Notes: a model not told the origin generated them from the letters alone. Shown: positions 24,851-38,498, counted from the stretch's first letter. The stretch is DNA of 64,000 bases from Ustulina deusta (GCA_023159155.1 JAJNNX010000050.1:371223-435222); one strand, 5' to 3'. A program made the numbers and translations.

Positions 24851-26305
24851 GGTTTGCGGGTTTGGGTGTGGATGTGTAAGTGGGAAAAAAAGATCGAGGG
24901 TGGACTTGGACTCTGGCCAGGTGGACTACCTAAGCTGCTAGGATAGACTAAGGCCGAACACTCTGGCGGCCGCATGCACACAGACACACAAGGACACAAG
25001 GGCACAAGGACGGACGGGTACAAGGAGTGGACAGCATGTGGAGCCGTTTTGGGGGAGCTCTAGGTGCGCTGCAGAGAAACACTAAAGGAGCTGCCAGGCG
25101 GCCGGGCTGGGTCTGCCAGGCCCTATTTCCCCATCAAACCTGCCCAACCTTGTATATTAGGTATGTCTTGCTGATAGCCCCAAAGTCTAAAAGGGCGACC
25201 GGTAGCCTGCTAGCTCGTCTAGCAGCCTGTCTAAGCCCGCCTAAGCTTGCCTAAAGAACCTTGGAACCGTGCAGGTGGGGGATTACCTACCTCCATGCGC
25301 CCAAGATCTAGCGTGGACAGTGAACTCTGACTGTACCTACCTAACCTAGGTACCTCCAAGTTAGCTGGGGATCTACCGAAAATAGGCCTACGCAGGCCGC
25401 CTTACGCGGGCTGCCTACGTGTGCCTAGTTAGGTAGGTAATTGTTAGAATTTTCAGACAGCACCTTTTTCGGAACTGCCCAGTCCTATCCAATGTTCAGA
25501 GTTCGCATTATATATACTTACTTAAGGTTGTGTATGAAGCGGCCATGAGCATTGGCCCGGACCCATTTTACTGAGAATATACCCAGCATCTGATACGACG
25601 TCCAATGAGGTACCCGGACTGGGCAGTAGGTGTATTGGCAGGCTTGCTTAGGGACTTAACTTGACGCACATGGGCTCGTAGCAGTGCGCGTATTCCATAC
25701 TTATTTATGTATGTATGATAACGAATCCCCATCTCAGAAGTGCATAGGTAGGTTGGTAGGTAGAAGGGTTGGGCGGTTGCTAGCAAACCTGGAGGTCTTT
25801 TCGGTAAAAATAAAGTAAATTGTAATTATAGGTTCCCCAAACACGAGCGTTCGGGGTTTTGCTGAGTATCATACCATGCTGTGGTCGTCATCGCTGATGC
25901 TTCTACACGAGCTAGGTATGACAATTGACCCATGCCGCACTGCATGTATACTTAGGTAAGAAGTAGGGATATACATGTATGCATCTTAGATAATTAGACT
26001 TAAAAACTATCTAAAAATCGTGATACAGCTTGTTTCAATGTTCCGTCTCGTGCTGGTCTAGTAAACAATATTGCTTGTATCTATACAAGATTGCAACTCT
26101 GATTTTTTTTGTACTGTATAGTATGTATACAGACCCGATAGGTACTCCAAATTCGACGGGAACAAATACGTACGAGCTTCCGTGCCCATGCCTTCCGTCC
26201 AACGCTTCTGTGCAACAATCTCGTTTTTTCCCATGGATCTCTGTCTCAGCTAATTATTAAAATTAAAATTAACATTAACATGAATAGTCCAACTTAGAGT
26301 GAGCG

Positions 26306-26336
<31 letters not shown>

Positions 26337-29300
26337 CCATTATTGCTTCCTATCTAGGTACAAAGTGAGAGCTTCTGATGTCTGGGTGCATGCGTTTTGG
26401 GCGGACTCCAAGACCCTGCTAGCGTCTTTCCAGAAGTCTGGCATCTTCTACCTATGACTAGGTAGGCAGACGCAGGATGGAGAAATCGGTAAAAGCTAGA
26501 CGTGCTATCTATAGCATGCTGGGTTAGTACATATATCTTAGCTTAGGTACTCCGTCTGGGTCGCCTGGGATCGACTCGCTTAAGTTTTGCTAGCCCTTCA
26601 ATGCCACAAACTCAAGGTTGTTGGTGAACAGCATGCTTCGGTAGGTCTCATTCAATCAATCAAGATAAATACAGCATACATGCAACCCTCCCCCGGAGCC
26701 GGACCCGGGCATCGTCAACCCTCAACCACACATGTGACTTGCAAACTTGGGACGACCACCCAAAATTCAATATGGGGCTCATGCCTGCCTTATGACGAGA
26801 TCGGCGGTCTTGATTGGCCCATGGATGAAGGGAATCGATCCAGCCTTTACTTGATCGCGGATAACGCATCCATATCTAAACTACAGTTATACATTCGGTG
26901 CACTGTACATGTACTTCGATTTTAGTATTTTTAGCATGTTTGTGTTTACTGTACGAGGTACACTATGTCCACTAGGGAAGCCGGAGCTGAAGAACCAACC
27001 CTCTGCGGTTTGTTTGCATACACTTGTTGTCTCTCAGTATCGAATACTATATAGGAAGCACTCTTCGAGGGTAAAAAGCTCTACTTTACCTACTGTACAG
27101 TACAAGTACGTTATATACCGTTTGCAACCTGGCTAGGCAGTGTGTCTATACCATCCTGCTTCTTCACTGGTCATCGATATGCTGCCAATTTCTCTCGTTT
27201 CTGGGATTGTATCATCTTCGGGTTTCCGCGTGTCTTCCTGTGCACCCAACCAATCTCAAGAAGGTTGTTGGCATTCGTTTCCTGCACAATGGACCTTGAC
27301 CATCATGCAGATAGTCTAGCGTTTCTGGCTTAGATAGAGCAGCACTTGAATTTAATCTAAAGTGGCTCTAGGTATACAAATATAGATCTCGCTCAAGGGA
27401 ATCTTCATAATATTATGATGTCATGCAGCTAGGTACTATGGAATTAATTATTGAGCTAGCAGGCATACATAGGTCTACAGCTTCCTCTGTACAAGGCATT
27501 CGCGACAATCGCTCTATGTAAACTTCTGCGTGAGAGGAGAAGACACTTCGAATCAGGAGTTCCGGGAAATGCGCTGATCTACATAATCCCTGTCCAGCGC
27601 CAATCTGGGTGTTTCTTCTTCGCCCGTTGGGGTTGTACGCGTAGCGCCAAATACCGAGCGGCGAGACCGTGCTTCGTGATGTCAATTTCGATCCTTTCTG
27701 GTCGGCTTGGCCACGATGAGATAGCGCACCCACCTGCCTTTCTGCCAGGTTAAATAGGTATACTACACTACATGAGAAGCTCTGGAACAGTTTTGGGGTC
27801 ACATGTGTAGGTCTGTATGTGTAGAATCAATCAGTGGTGCCATCACAGTAACAAACTGTGAGAAAGGACGGTGTACGGACATGGTACCGACGCTAAGCTT
27901 GGCAAGGAGAAAAAAAAATCCACTCCAAGCCGCCTAGGTATCTACTAGGTAGACAGTGAAAGAAAGTCTTTTTCGCTCACATGCCAATCACATTCCGATA
28001 CCTACACATACAATTTAAAAGAATGTACGGAATGTATTTCGCCATCTGAGCAGTGTCTGGTGGGTTCCAACTGATTCGTCCATGCCGAAAATCACTAGCG
28101 ACGACACCGACGCCAAACTATCATAATTTTTCAGTACAACCTTGTCGCGAGATAAGGAATGCCAGTGGGCTGGATTGACTGTAACTGACTTGTTGTCATA
28201 CCTACAGTACCTACCGAGCATTCACCATTCTCCACGTCCCCACGAGTCAAGGATGCTGTAGTGTACAACAGCTGCTAATGTAGCTCCCTGTATGTCAGAG
28301 ATGACCAGGTGAGGGAATTGTCTTGATGTGGGCGGGACGACAAATAGAGGTTAGTATCCACAGATTCGTCCAGGCACCGTGTGGCTGTGATTTGTAGGGC
28401 ACTGCACTGAGTACATTGCTGCACCACTGTTCTGATGGACGTCTTGCTGCACGAAATTCGGACCACATCGGTGGCGTCGGATGGTGTTCTTTGCCATGCT
28501 AGCCCGTCAACTGGCTTCGCAGTTCGACCGACACTTAGAATAGGTACGCACCTGGTTCATCAGTTGAGCTCTATGTTTTCGACCTGTTGGGACGCTACTA
28601 CGTAAGAGAAGGAAACAAACGCCAGCCCACAAGCACGATTATATACCACTATACGCAGAGCTCGACAATTGCCGACTAATTGCCGACAGGTACATAAGTG
28701 TCTCATAAGGGTTTGGGATTGTCGTTTAAAAGATACTGTGTCATTACTCGTATTGGATGCACTGGTTAAAGTTTGGAGGTTGCCACTAGAATTGGTTAGA
28801 CCTCGAAAAAGAGCATTCTCACGCAACATGTTTGCAATCGTGACAGAGACTGTCAGAATCGGCACTGCACAAACAAATTTCTGCCATGAGCACGTCACGT
28901 CAACCTTGCCGAGAACGACACACGTACTAGCCTTTTGCCACAACCTACAATAGTGTGGAAGGGTGCACGATCTCACGCGCACTACCTGGACAGGAAGATA
29001 ATGGTGGAATGGGCATGCCCATCATAGGTACTGAGGTTTAGACAAGTGTAGACCTCAGGCTCTTCGCGAAAGTACCTCGACCCACGGGTAAATAGAGAAT
29101 CAACTAGATTGCACGTAGGTAGTCTTATAAGACATTAAACCCACGCCTGGGCCATTGAACAGCAGAACGATTCGCCCTCGGCGGCAATAATCATTATATT
29201 ACTAACTATTTCCCTCCAACCCATGTTTATTTTAGAATCTGGTCGTAGTGGTGAGGCTTGGCTGAAGTGGAAACCAAGAGGCTTAGTTAGTTGAAAGCAC

Positions 29301-29952
29301 TGGAACACATGATCGAAACCCCTCGAGCTCTATGACAACATGCATCTTGGGCAGGGATGCCAATGTTGGAATGTCTGCTCGAAATAAAATAGGACAAATA
29401 TGGGTTCTTGAAGAGGAAGGAGAATGCCCCGAAAGGCGATCTTATGATGCTTCATCTTGAAGGGACGTGAGACGAAGGAGAAGGAACAAAGTGTACTTAG
29501 GTACTTGCCGCCAAGCTACCATGCACCGCCACGATTTACTCCTGTGGCGCTTACTGCACCGCTGTATTTCATTCCATTCACTTCCGAGGGTGACGACCGT
29601 GTTGACGTGAGCAACTTGCTGGCTAAACCAGCCCATGTGAAAAGGCTCCGCGAACCATCGAGGGCCGCTTTTCAATACAAACCCTTCAACCTTAAATCGC
29701 ACTTTTATAATGATTTAAAGGCCGATACGTAACGGACGGACTTATGTCTCTCATACCTACCTGGTACCAATCTCTCCTCAATCGTATCGGGCGTGCAAGG
29801 CGCCTTGCCTCTTCCATCGAGCCACTGTAACCGCAAGGGCTTCTGTTAATCCCGGGCGATTCGTTGCGATAAAAGAGTGGCAGGCTGTGTTCGACGGACA
29901 CAGACCAGCCAGTTTTTCTGCCCGCGCGAACCGTCTACTTCTCGGCATAACC
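24851..29952. other. Gene-poor region between the RRM leader and ECM29
   Basis: About 5.1 kb with no gene I can support. Open frames are short and match no family. It is rich in CTAGGTA/TACCTAG-type motifs (about 25335-25360, 25425-25440, 25745-25765, 27930-27955), has a 30-base A tract (26306-26335), and ends in the ECM29 promoter. Confidence 0.55.
26306..26335 (+). repeat. Run of 30 A
   Basis: Thirty consecutive A residues follow GAGCG. No coding or retroposon signature is visible directly upstream, so a processed insertion is not supported. Length may be unreliable in the assembly. Confidence 0.85.
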
Positions 29953-32900
29953 ATGGCTGCATCCAATGAGGGGGCGGAGCTTAAGCTCGTCTCGTCGATC
30001 AGATACAAATTTGCCTCTGCATCTGGCGACGAGAAAAAGCTGAGCGAGGCTCTTCAATCACAGCTTACCTCATTGCTTGAGAAGGCCGGTAGCCGGCACA
30101 AGGCGGTCCGAGAAGATGCATGTGCCAACTACCCAACTCTTCACTGGTATTAATGCTCACACATCGCGTAGACTTTCAAAGCATTCATGAGTGTCAAGAA
30201 TTTTGTTCAGCCTGTGGGGTAAGGTATGCCTGTTGATCGACATCTAGCTTAGAAAGCTAATACAAAGGATAGTGTCGTGCTACCTGTCGCTGCTCTCCTA
30301 GAACAGTATAAGCAGACAAATTCACCCATCGTAAAACAACTAGATCTTGCATTCATCAGGGAAGGAATGTCTCGTCTTGATCAGTCGAAACGCCGCGGTC
30401 TCCTTCCGGCCGTACTACGTGACATATCGAAGGAGACAAACTCAGCGAGTGCTGCTGGATTTTTCAACGTATTTCTTCGCCTGCTTCTCGAAATAAAAAT
30501 CCCTGGGAGGGGGAGCACGGAAGATCTTACACTTCGAGAATTAGTCGGCCTTGCGAATCCGTCTGATGCAAAATACGTAGCGAATTGGCTTGGGAAGCTG
30601 TTTCTACTGAGACAAGATATCGCTTTAGCAACTGAAGATGAAATTCCGGCCAAGCTAGATGCTTCGCCATCAGGACTGACGAAAGAAGATATTGCCTTTC
30701 TGCGAAATAAAGATCCAAAGTCATGGAAGCCGGATATTCCAAACAGTCTCAGTCTCCCCGAATGCAAGACGAAGGCTGTCGGCTTCCTCGCAAGCGGCGC
30801 GTTCAGCGACGACGAACGATATCTGCCTATCATATGTGCGGCAGGTTCTGCTGACTCAAGAGTCTCATCGGTAGCTGATGATGTTCTCAAGCGAGCCAGT
30901 GTTGACCTTGAAAGCGAGGACATGATACAGTCGTTATTTCTTGCGCACAGCACATTCCCAGCAGCTCACAGAATACAAATTCTCAGACTATTGTCAAGAT
31001 CCACTATCGCGTGCACTCCAAAGCAGCAAGTTGTTGACGCCGTGAAAGAGGACTTCGCTCTAACCACTGGGGAAAACCCCCCCATAGTTGGTCTAGAGGC
31101 CTTAAGACTACATAAAGCCCTACTAGGCTTCCTTTCATGGATTGCACGAAATAGCCCCGAATCCAGGGCAGTGGACACAAAAATGGGACCCGCTCTCGTG
31201 ACCATTCTCAAAGATTACATACTCGGGCAGGGCTGGCCAGCTCCTAACCCTCGAAACAACCAATCTCGATCCCAAGATGAACAACGGCTGCGTGCCAACG
31301 CTTACGAGATAATCGGCACCTTGGCGAGAGTGAGTAGCCTCGATCATAAAGCAAAAGATTCCCTGCTCAAGTGGTTATTCGACTCTTTGGTGTCTGACCC
31401 TAGCCCGGACATCGTTGTTTATATCGAGAGTGCTCTTTCCAGCGTGATGAGTCTTTTCAAGTCTACTGATAGTGCCCAACACCGAGATCTTGAAATACTC
31501 CTTTTAGAGTACATGGATTTGCCAGAGCGACAGAATATAAGGACAGCTCGTCACGTGGCTGTGCGATTTGCGAATAATTGTTTGCCATATTGTAATATCA
31601 AAGCACGCTGGATAAGCATACTAGCTCTGGCTGCCGGCTCCTCTGAGCGACGAGATGTTTTGGAGGAAGGGCAGCGAGGATTAGATCCTTGGTGGGCCAC
31701 GAAATTACGCCCAGAGGAGACCTTGCAGTTTCCTGACTGGGCAGAGCTGGTAAAATTCCTCTTCAACTCGAAAGCACGCCAGATTGAAGAGCACGAAATG
31801 GCCGTGGATCAAACCTCCAAATACGCGTTATACTCCAATAACCATCTTCAGGCTTTTCCTGTAGCTATACGCTTCGTGAAACAGATGTTCTTCCTCACCG
31901 CGCTTGCTGAGAGTAGCGTCGAGATTGACTGGGAATCGCGGCTGGACACACGAATTCACAATGATCTTGCAACCCGTCATTCTATCAGGGAATATATCAA
32001 GACGGCAGACCCGAGTTCTATTCTACTTCTCTTGAATGCAGCACTGGATGGTCTTCGGGACCATCCTGAGATAGGTGCAGAAGACTGCATGGACTGTCTA
32101 GCTGATATTTTGTCATTTGCCCCTACAGAGACTATCATCTCGACTCTTTCTAGCAGGACGCATGAGTTGCTATCCTTGTGTGGATCTAACAATCAAAGAG
32201 TTAGACAATTGGTTTCTAAAACATTCGGCATTCTCGCACCTTGGGATGATCGCATTTCTCTCCACGTTCTTCGACTACGGGAGCTCCTGTCGTCTACAGA
32301 CGAGCCGCCGGCGTCTCTGTCAGCGCAATACCAATGCTCACTCGCTTGTCTCGCTAGCTATCTCTCCAAGGCAACTTATTACGGCCGGTTAGCCTCTCCG
32401 GAGGCATCTGATCACATCGAGTTCGTCAACAGGTGCTCCCTTTCGGGTCTACTGGGAAATGACCCAGGCATTCAAAATGCTGCCCTAGACTCACTTGCCC
32501 AACTATGGAGCGCTGGTATCGGTTGGCCTTCACAAGAGGGCGATTTGAATACTATTATCGATCGCCTCACATCTCTCGCCGTTAAAGGCAATGAGAAGTC
32601 TATTTACGCGCTTGGTAGACTTGCTATTCCGAGATCAAGCGAAATGTCTCATAACGGAGAATCGCTGTCAAGGAAGGTGTTGGAGAGATTATTCAGTCTC
32701 TCGGAAATCAAGCAAACTGAAGTTCACTTTGCTATTGGAGAAGCAATCGCTGCAGCGATAGCCCGCTGGGATTCAGATTCAGTCCAGCTCAGCATTGATG
32801 TCCAACCAGCCGGACATGGCGAGGATATCATTAGAAGCCTCCGTAAGAAGCCGGAACAAGTTAGTGACACTCTTGATAAATTTGTCAACGACTGCAAACA

Positions 32901-35526
32901 AACGAAGCCATCCTTGATAAAGGCATCGGGTATATGGTTATTTTGTGTCATTCAGTATTGTTCCAGTTTGCCGGACGTCCAAGCACGACTCCGCGATTGC
33001 CAGGTAGCTTTCATGCGGCTATTAACGGCTCGTGACGAGCTTGTGCAAGAAACTGCCTCTCGCGGCCTTGCCTTGGTATACGAGAAGGGCGATAAATCAC
33101 TGAAAGGTGACCTTGTCAAGGACCTTGTTGGCAGTTTTACTGGCACGAAAACGCAGCTTAAGGTCGACGATGACACAGAGCTTTTCGATGCAGGTGCGCT
33201 ACCTACTGGCGAAGGCAAATCGATCACCTCGTACAAGGATATCATTAATTTGGCCAACGAAGTGGGAGACCAAAGCCTTATCTATAAATTCATGGCCCTC
33301 GCAACAAATGCTGCCACTTGGACCGCTCGCTCAGCATTTGGAAGGTTCGGTTTGAGTACTATTCTATCGGATGCCGAACTAGATCCTAAAATATACCCAA
33401 AACTCTATCGATATAGATTCGACCCTAATCCTAATGTGAGGAGATCCATGGAAGATATTTGGAAAGCTGTTGTCAAAGACCAGACCTTGACAATTGACCT
33501 CCATTTCGATGCCATCATGGCCGACTTACTAAAGAGTATTCTTGACGGCCGCGAGTGGCGTGTTCGAGAGGCTAGCTGTGCCGCCATTGCCGATCTTATA
33601 TACGGACAACCCTATCCCAAGTACGAGAAGTACTATACTGATATCTGGCAAGTTGCGCTGCGAGTTTTGGATGACCAGAAAGGCTCAGTAAGAGAAGCGG
33701 CGCTGAAACTTTGCATTGGTCTTTCGAAAACTCTAGTGTCGCAGTTAAAAGAAAATAACTCTTCCTCCTCGACCCAGGCGATGATTGCTCAAGTCCTGCC
33801 GTTCTTGCTATCCGACAAGGGAATTGAGAACCCCGTGAAGGAAGTTAAGTTAGTAACCATCACCACGGTATTAGACGTCGTGAAGAATGGTGGTGACACC
33901 CTGAAGCCCTTCATCCCTACCATCACTACCCATTTTCTCGGACTCCTTAGTACAATTGAGCCAGCTCAAATTAATTATTACTATCAAAGAGTCAGCGAGG
34001 AAGATCGCGAAGGACTTGACAAGTTGAGAAGTGAGGCAGCCACGCGATCCCCACTGTTCGAATGCATCGTTGATTGCCTTCGATTCACTGACGAAGCTGT
34101 CATGGCACAACTGGCTCCTCAGCTAGTAGCGACTGTCAAGTCGGCCCTCGGAATGCAGACTAAGATTGGCTGTAGTGAGGTGCTTAGCACGTTAGCTCTA
34201 CGTCATAGCATTTTTCTCAGTCCCTATAGCGCCATGTTCGTCAAAAGCCTCCAGACGCAGATCCTGGACCGCAATAATGAAGTTAGCAAAGCATATGCGA
34301 AAAGTGCGGCGTATCTACTTAGGTCTGCGTCGCCCGAAACTCGAGACCGCTACACGACCAGGCTGGTAGACTTGTATTTTGCTGCAGAGGATGAATTGCG
34401 GCGACAGAAGGTAGCAGACGCTGTCCTCGCAATTGCCAAGGTATCACCTGATGCTTTCACGGATTTGGAAACTAGACTCTTACCTCTCGCATATTTTGGC
34501 AAATTTGACACAGATGAGTATGTCTCGGAAGTCTGCGATGCGGCTTGGAATCAACATGCGGGAGGGAACCATACAGTGAAACGTTATGTCAACGAAATCT
34601 CAGGTCTCGTATCAAAAGGTCTGGAAACCTCAAAATGGGCTTTACAACACGCCGCCGCATTCACCGTTGCCTCCATGGTTACCGCTCTGAGCAATGCTGC
34701 TGGGAAAGACGGGCAGTTTAGCGAATCAATCCTTCAACAAATATGGCCAGTGCTGGATAAGGCACTCTCGCTAAAAACATTCAAAGGCAAGGAAAGACTG
34801 GTAGCTGCGTATCCCCTCTTCATTAGACACAGCAAGAAATTCTGGGAAGGCGACGTGACAATCTCGGCCCAAACTAAGAAGATTGCGATCCGCGAGGCCA
34901 GACGTAATAATGACGAGTATAGGCCTTATGCTTTCGAAGCGCTGGCCGACTATGCAGCGATACGAGAGGATGCGGACATGTATGCCGAGGTGGTAGCGCT
35001 TGTATCAGAGTATTTAACTCTGGATAGCGAAGCGCATAAACTGACGGAGTTAGAGCGAAAAGCCACCGAGGCGGCATTAAAGGCAGCCATGACAGCTTAT
35101 AACCATCCAAGAATGCGATCAGTGCCGGTCAGTGTTCTCGGCGAGATAGCTACCACAGTCGAGGGCGCAAAGCAGTCTATCTCCATCGCCAAAGATACGC
35201 TCTTTACTAACGCTCTCGACCTTCTGGGTCGGGCAGCCCAATCATTGGCTCTCACAAGCGCCGATGAAAGCCTGCTGGCAAAGAGATGGTTTGCTCTCTT
35301 ACTCCAAGATGAAGCGAGTGTTGTGTTAGAGAGCCAGAGAACGGCCAGAGCGAAGGCGCTGCTTGCCTTTGCGACGGCATGGAAGAAAGGCGTGTTTGGG
35401 GTTGCCAATGAGCAGAGCTCTTTGAACGAGGAAATGCAGCAGAAGCTGGCCGAGATGAAGACGGTGGAAAGATCGCTGGACGTACAGAGGCTCCTAGATC
35501 AGATATCGCAGAAACTCAAAGGCTGA
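29953..35526 (+). CDS. ECM29: Proteasome component Ecm29 (HEAT-repeat adaptor/scaffold)
   Basis: Three exons: 29953-30117, 30172-30218 and 30273-35526 (5466 nt, 1821 residues, near the usual length of about 1850). The N-terminal part aligns, from memory, with Ecm29: the LPVAALLEQYK segment followed by VKQLDLAFIREG matches the conserved LPVAAL..KQFK and the DL.YIQQG block. The rest is alpha-helical HEAT-type sequence throughout, including WRVREASCAAIADLI and GSVREAALKLCIGL. Ecm29 binds the 26S proteasome, steadies core-regulatory particle contacts, takes part in quality control and links proteasomes to other compartments. Intron 1 must start with GC (GCATGT) to keep the expected length between VRE and LPVAAL; no GT donor gives both frame and length. 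Intron 2 is a normal GT-AG intron. The start ATG has a good context (ACCATGGCT). Confidence 0.93.
30118..30171 (+). other. Probable GC-AG intron in ECM29
   Basis: The donor is GCATGT and the acceptor GCGTAG; the intron is 54 nt with a CTCAC branch candidate. Splicing here joins VRED to TFKAFMSVKNF and keeps the family spacing of 22 residues between the VR dipeptide and LPVAA. The GT donors nearby give a stop codon or a poorly matching, longer peptide. Confidence 0.65.
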
Positions 35527-35955
35527 TATAGAAATGGGGTACTTAATTAGCTAGACTGAATTTCATTTTCTGAATGGCCGATGAGTGAATCAAGAATTTG
35601 CTATAATGTGATTTTGGCCTTCGGTTGAGATCGACTTAGCTTAAATGTTGCAAAGCTGTTGCACTGGCATCTTAGTGAGGTCCCCTGGGACCCTGGTGTA
35701 GGTACCTAGGTACCTCGGCTATGATCGCATACACGGAATATTCTTCTATATAGATATATGCATATAACCTAGTATTTGTTGCTTGGGGTATAGATCGCGA
35801 CCCACTGCCTTTATGCGCCGGTCGGCACCTACTTCATATAAGTAGTTCTTAACAAAGACCTCGATTCATTTTATCTGAGGGGTGTGACTAACTCTGGGGT
35901 TTTAATTTCTACATCTGAAATTACAGAATGCGCTTAGAGGTGAGCTCATTGCATC
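35527..35955. other. Intergenic region with 16-bp palindrome
   Basis: The gap between ECM29 and the next gene on the same strand holds a perfect 16-bp palindrome AGGTACCTAGGTACCT at 35700-35715. No gene is seen. Confidence 0.6.
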
Positions 35956-37119
35956 ATGCCCCGTATTCTTCCTTGGAAGCGCCGTGAACGGCAAGCCTCT
36001 GAGCTTCCCAAACTAGCGCGTTCAAGCCCTGTCGCGCGAGTGAACCAGGAAGATACTGGGCGAGGTCGGGATGGAGAAGATTCGGTGTCCCCTTCGAAGG
36101 CTGGAATTGCCACCAAAAAGATTTTGAAACGACCCCGTAGGCAACGCCCATTAGCGAGACGGGCAATGCTCTGACTTGCTTGTTAGGTCGATCTACATCG
36201 ACATCTCCACCGCCGGAACCGCCGCAAGAGAAGTGCGCGCCACTGTGATGAACTGATAGGGAACTTGGACTAAATATATCACAGTTTCATGATTGAAGGT
36301 ATAGATGGAGACGATCGATATCGAATGGTCGAGGATGAGTTCTTGGCTACGGCCCAGCAGTTTACAGCTCATCTACATGCTGCGGAATACAAGCGTCTCA
36401 AGACAGCCGCCGAACTCGAGAACGCCCAGATGATCAGGAACATCTCGCGACCAGTAATCGGGCCGATGACTGACCTTGTGAAGATCAAGCGAGAAAGGAA
36501 GTTTCTTACTGAGAAACAGCGGCTTGCGACTCGGAAGCTCGGGAAAGGAGATGTTAGTGGAGATGAAAGCACAGGGACCGACGATCTCAAAGATTCATGG
36601 CAGAGGCAGTCACTTTATGGCCTAATGGAGAGCCCAGGTAAACGGGCCAAACGCTTAAACGGGCTACCATCGGCGACTTCGGTGACTCGCGCGGCGGCTG
36701 GGTTTAACAGACAGTCTGACGTCGTTTCCCCGAGCCGGCTTAAGTCGAAGCCAGGAGTGCCATCTGATACTGCTGATCGTCGTAAGGACGAAAGCGAAGA
36801 TGATCTAGAGAACCCAAACCGTTATCGTGTTACACATCGACCCCCACGACCAATACCGATGATTTCTAGAGCGGCAGCGGGGAGGACTCCAGCGGTTAGC
36901 AAGCTGCCACTTAGTAACTCTTCCAAGGCTACAGAAGCCGCACGAAGCGATCAGCCAAAAGCGGCAGAAAAGACTGTCGTGTCAGATGACGACGACATGG
37001 ATTTCATGGCTCGTCTGAAAAAGCGACAAGAGGAACGCAGACGAATCCGAGGGCAGCGAAAGTCAACGGCCAGCAGGGTTAAGTCAAATTCAGACGACTT
37101 CCTACCCGACTTTCTATGA
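35956..37119 (+). CDS. Conserved fungal protein of unknown function, 353 residues
   Basis: Three exons: 35956-36136, 36187-36232 and 36285-37119 (1062 nt). Splicing gives the continuous basic and Pro-rich stretch KRPRRSTSTSPPPEPPQENF, which joins smoothly to the best conserved part, MIEGIDGDDRYRMVEDEF and AQQFTAHLHAAEYKRLK (about 77-115). I recall this block from uncharacterised ascomycete proteins but know no function. The remainder is charged and probably disordered, with a Lys/Arg-rich helix near the C-terminus (KKRQEERRRIRGQRK) followed by an acidic-aromatic end, DDFLPDFL. A nuclear protein is plausible from the basic clusters. Its TGA stop is one base away from the stop of the opposite-strand dioxygenase gene. 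Confidence 0.8.
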
Positions 37120-37120
37120 A

Positions 37121-38403
37121 TTAATTTACATATGGAGTCTCGTACGGACGCTCGGCCTGGGGAGTGATACGCGCTAGATGCCGTCGCGCTCCGTTCTTCC
37201 AGTCCAACAATGCTGTGTGCTGAGTTACACGGTTATCCCATACGACTACAGTTCCTTCTTCCCACTTCACCCGGGCTTGGAAGTCGGCTCCTACCGCGAT
37301 GTGATTGTACAAAAACTTCAGAATAGCATCACTCTCTTCCCTCTTCAGACCAACAATGTAGCGAGTAACTGAAATAGTGAGTTAGTCCCCATCGGGTTGC
37401 ATTCTTTGAGGGTGGAGCGACTCACATTGCGGGTTTACGTATAGAGCCTTCTCTCCTGTGGCGGGGTGGGTACGAACGAGCGGGTGAACACTGGACACTG
37501 GCTCTCGCCTGTTGATACTTCCTCTGGAATGCGCCACCGCGACCTGTTCAAAGCCAGAATGGACGGCCTGCAGACCGTGCAGTCTTTCCTTGAATAGAGG
37601 GCTTAAGCGGTTGTATGCCTCTACACAATTAGAGAAGAGTGTGTCGCCGCCAGTATCTGGCGTGTCAAGGATATACAGGAAAGTCGTTCCAGGAGGCTGC
37701 TGTTCATATGATACATCGGAGTGCCATGCAACCGACGTTACGCGGTCCGCAAGGTCCGCGCCGGTGTCACCAGCAGCGCGGTGCACGAGATGAATCTCCG
37801 GGTATCCCTCGGGTGCGCCGGACTACATCGTGGATTAGTGGTCGCCATTTTTGAGTAAGTATAGGGGTCCCACGAGCGTGCGAAGCTTGTAAGGCGATTA
37901 TTCTAGGAACTACTTACCGTAGGATGGATGTGGTGGCGCCCGAAATAACTACCAAATTTCAGGGCATCGGCAATAGGGAGTTCCTTGAGGTCTTGCTTCC
38001 TAAAGGCCACGAGTTTTCTCTCGGCGACGAAGCGGGCGAGCTGATCCTTGCCAGCATCACTGAGAGAGCTCAGCTGGACGCCGTGCACTTCAGTTCCGAT
38101 GCTCGGTGTGATGTGAGTCACCTCGGCGCTGGCAGGGAGGAGCTCAGGAAACGAGGTGTCTGCGTCCTTGCCGTGTTCATAGTGCTCGAAAGGCTCTAGG
38201 GGCGGGTACTTTAGGCTCTTATCCCACGTGGGCAAATAATGAGGGTACTTCGCGGCCTCAACGCCGGCTACCTTTCCCTCTTCGGCCTCCTTCGAGAAGT
38301 GGTACGTCTGAAATTCTTTGTACTGGCTGTCAAGACGAGTATCCTTCAGCTGTTGTGGCAGACCCGCCGTCTCGGTCACCGTCGTCGTAGCAGAGGGAGC
38401 CAT
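37121..38403 (-). CDS. Fe(II)/alpha-ketoglutarate-dependent TauD-type dioxygenase
   Basis: Three exons: 37918-38403, 37426-37822 and 37121-37368 (1131 nt, 376 residues); all introns are GT-AG. The family facial triad is visible: H196 and D198 in AWHSDVSYEQQPPGTTFLY, and distal H345 in NRVTQHTALLDW, with R357 and R361 placed to bind the 2-oxoglutarate carboxylate. TauD/JLP1-type enzymes hydroxylate the carbon next to a sulfonate (or related group) and release sulfite; fungal members also serve other substrates, so taurine or sulfonate as substrate is inference. No signal peptide, so cytosolic. The gene is convergent with the unknown gene to its left, with one base between stops. A TATATAAAA element lies about 90 nt upstream. 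Confidence 0.9.
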
Positions 38404-38489
38404 GGTTGTTGAAAGATTTTATGATGTTCGCTTGATCAGAGCGTAGTTGTACAGGGGTTCGTGCCGACAATTAGAGACAAGCCGCATCG

Positions 38490-38498
38490 TTTTATATA
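38490..38498 (-). promoter_or_regulatory. TATA-like box of the TauD-type gene
   Basis: TATATAAAA on the minus strand, 87-95 nt upstream of the start codon at 38403. Position and sequence fit a fungal TATA element; no experimental support. Confidence 0.45.

Noticed and set aside
26306..26335. Poly-A tract as the tail of a retroposed gene
   Set aside because: No coding remnant upstream and no flanking duplication visible.
28560..28982. A 140-codon minus-strand frame
   Set aside because: No domain or splice continuity; third positions are not gene-like.
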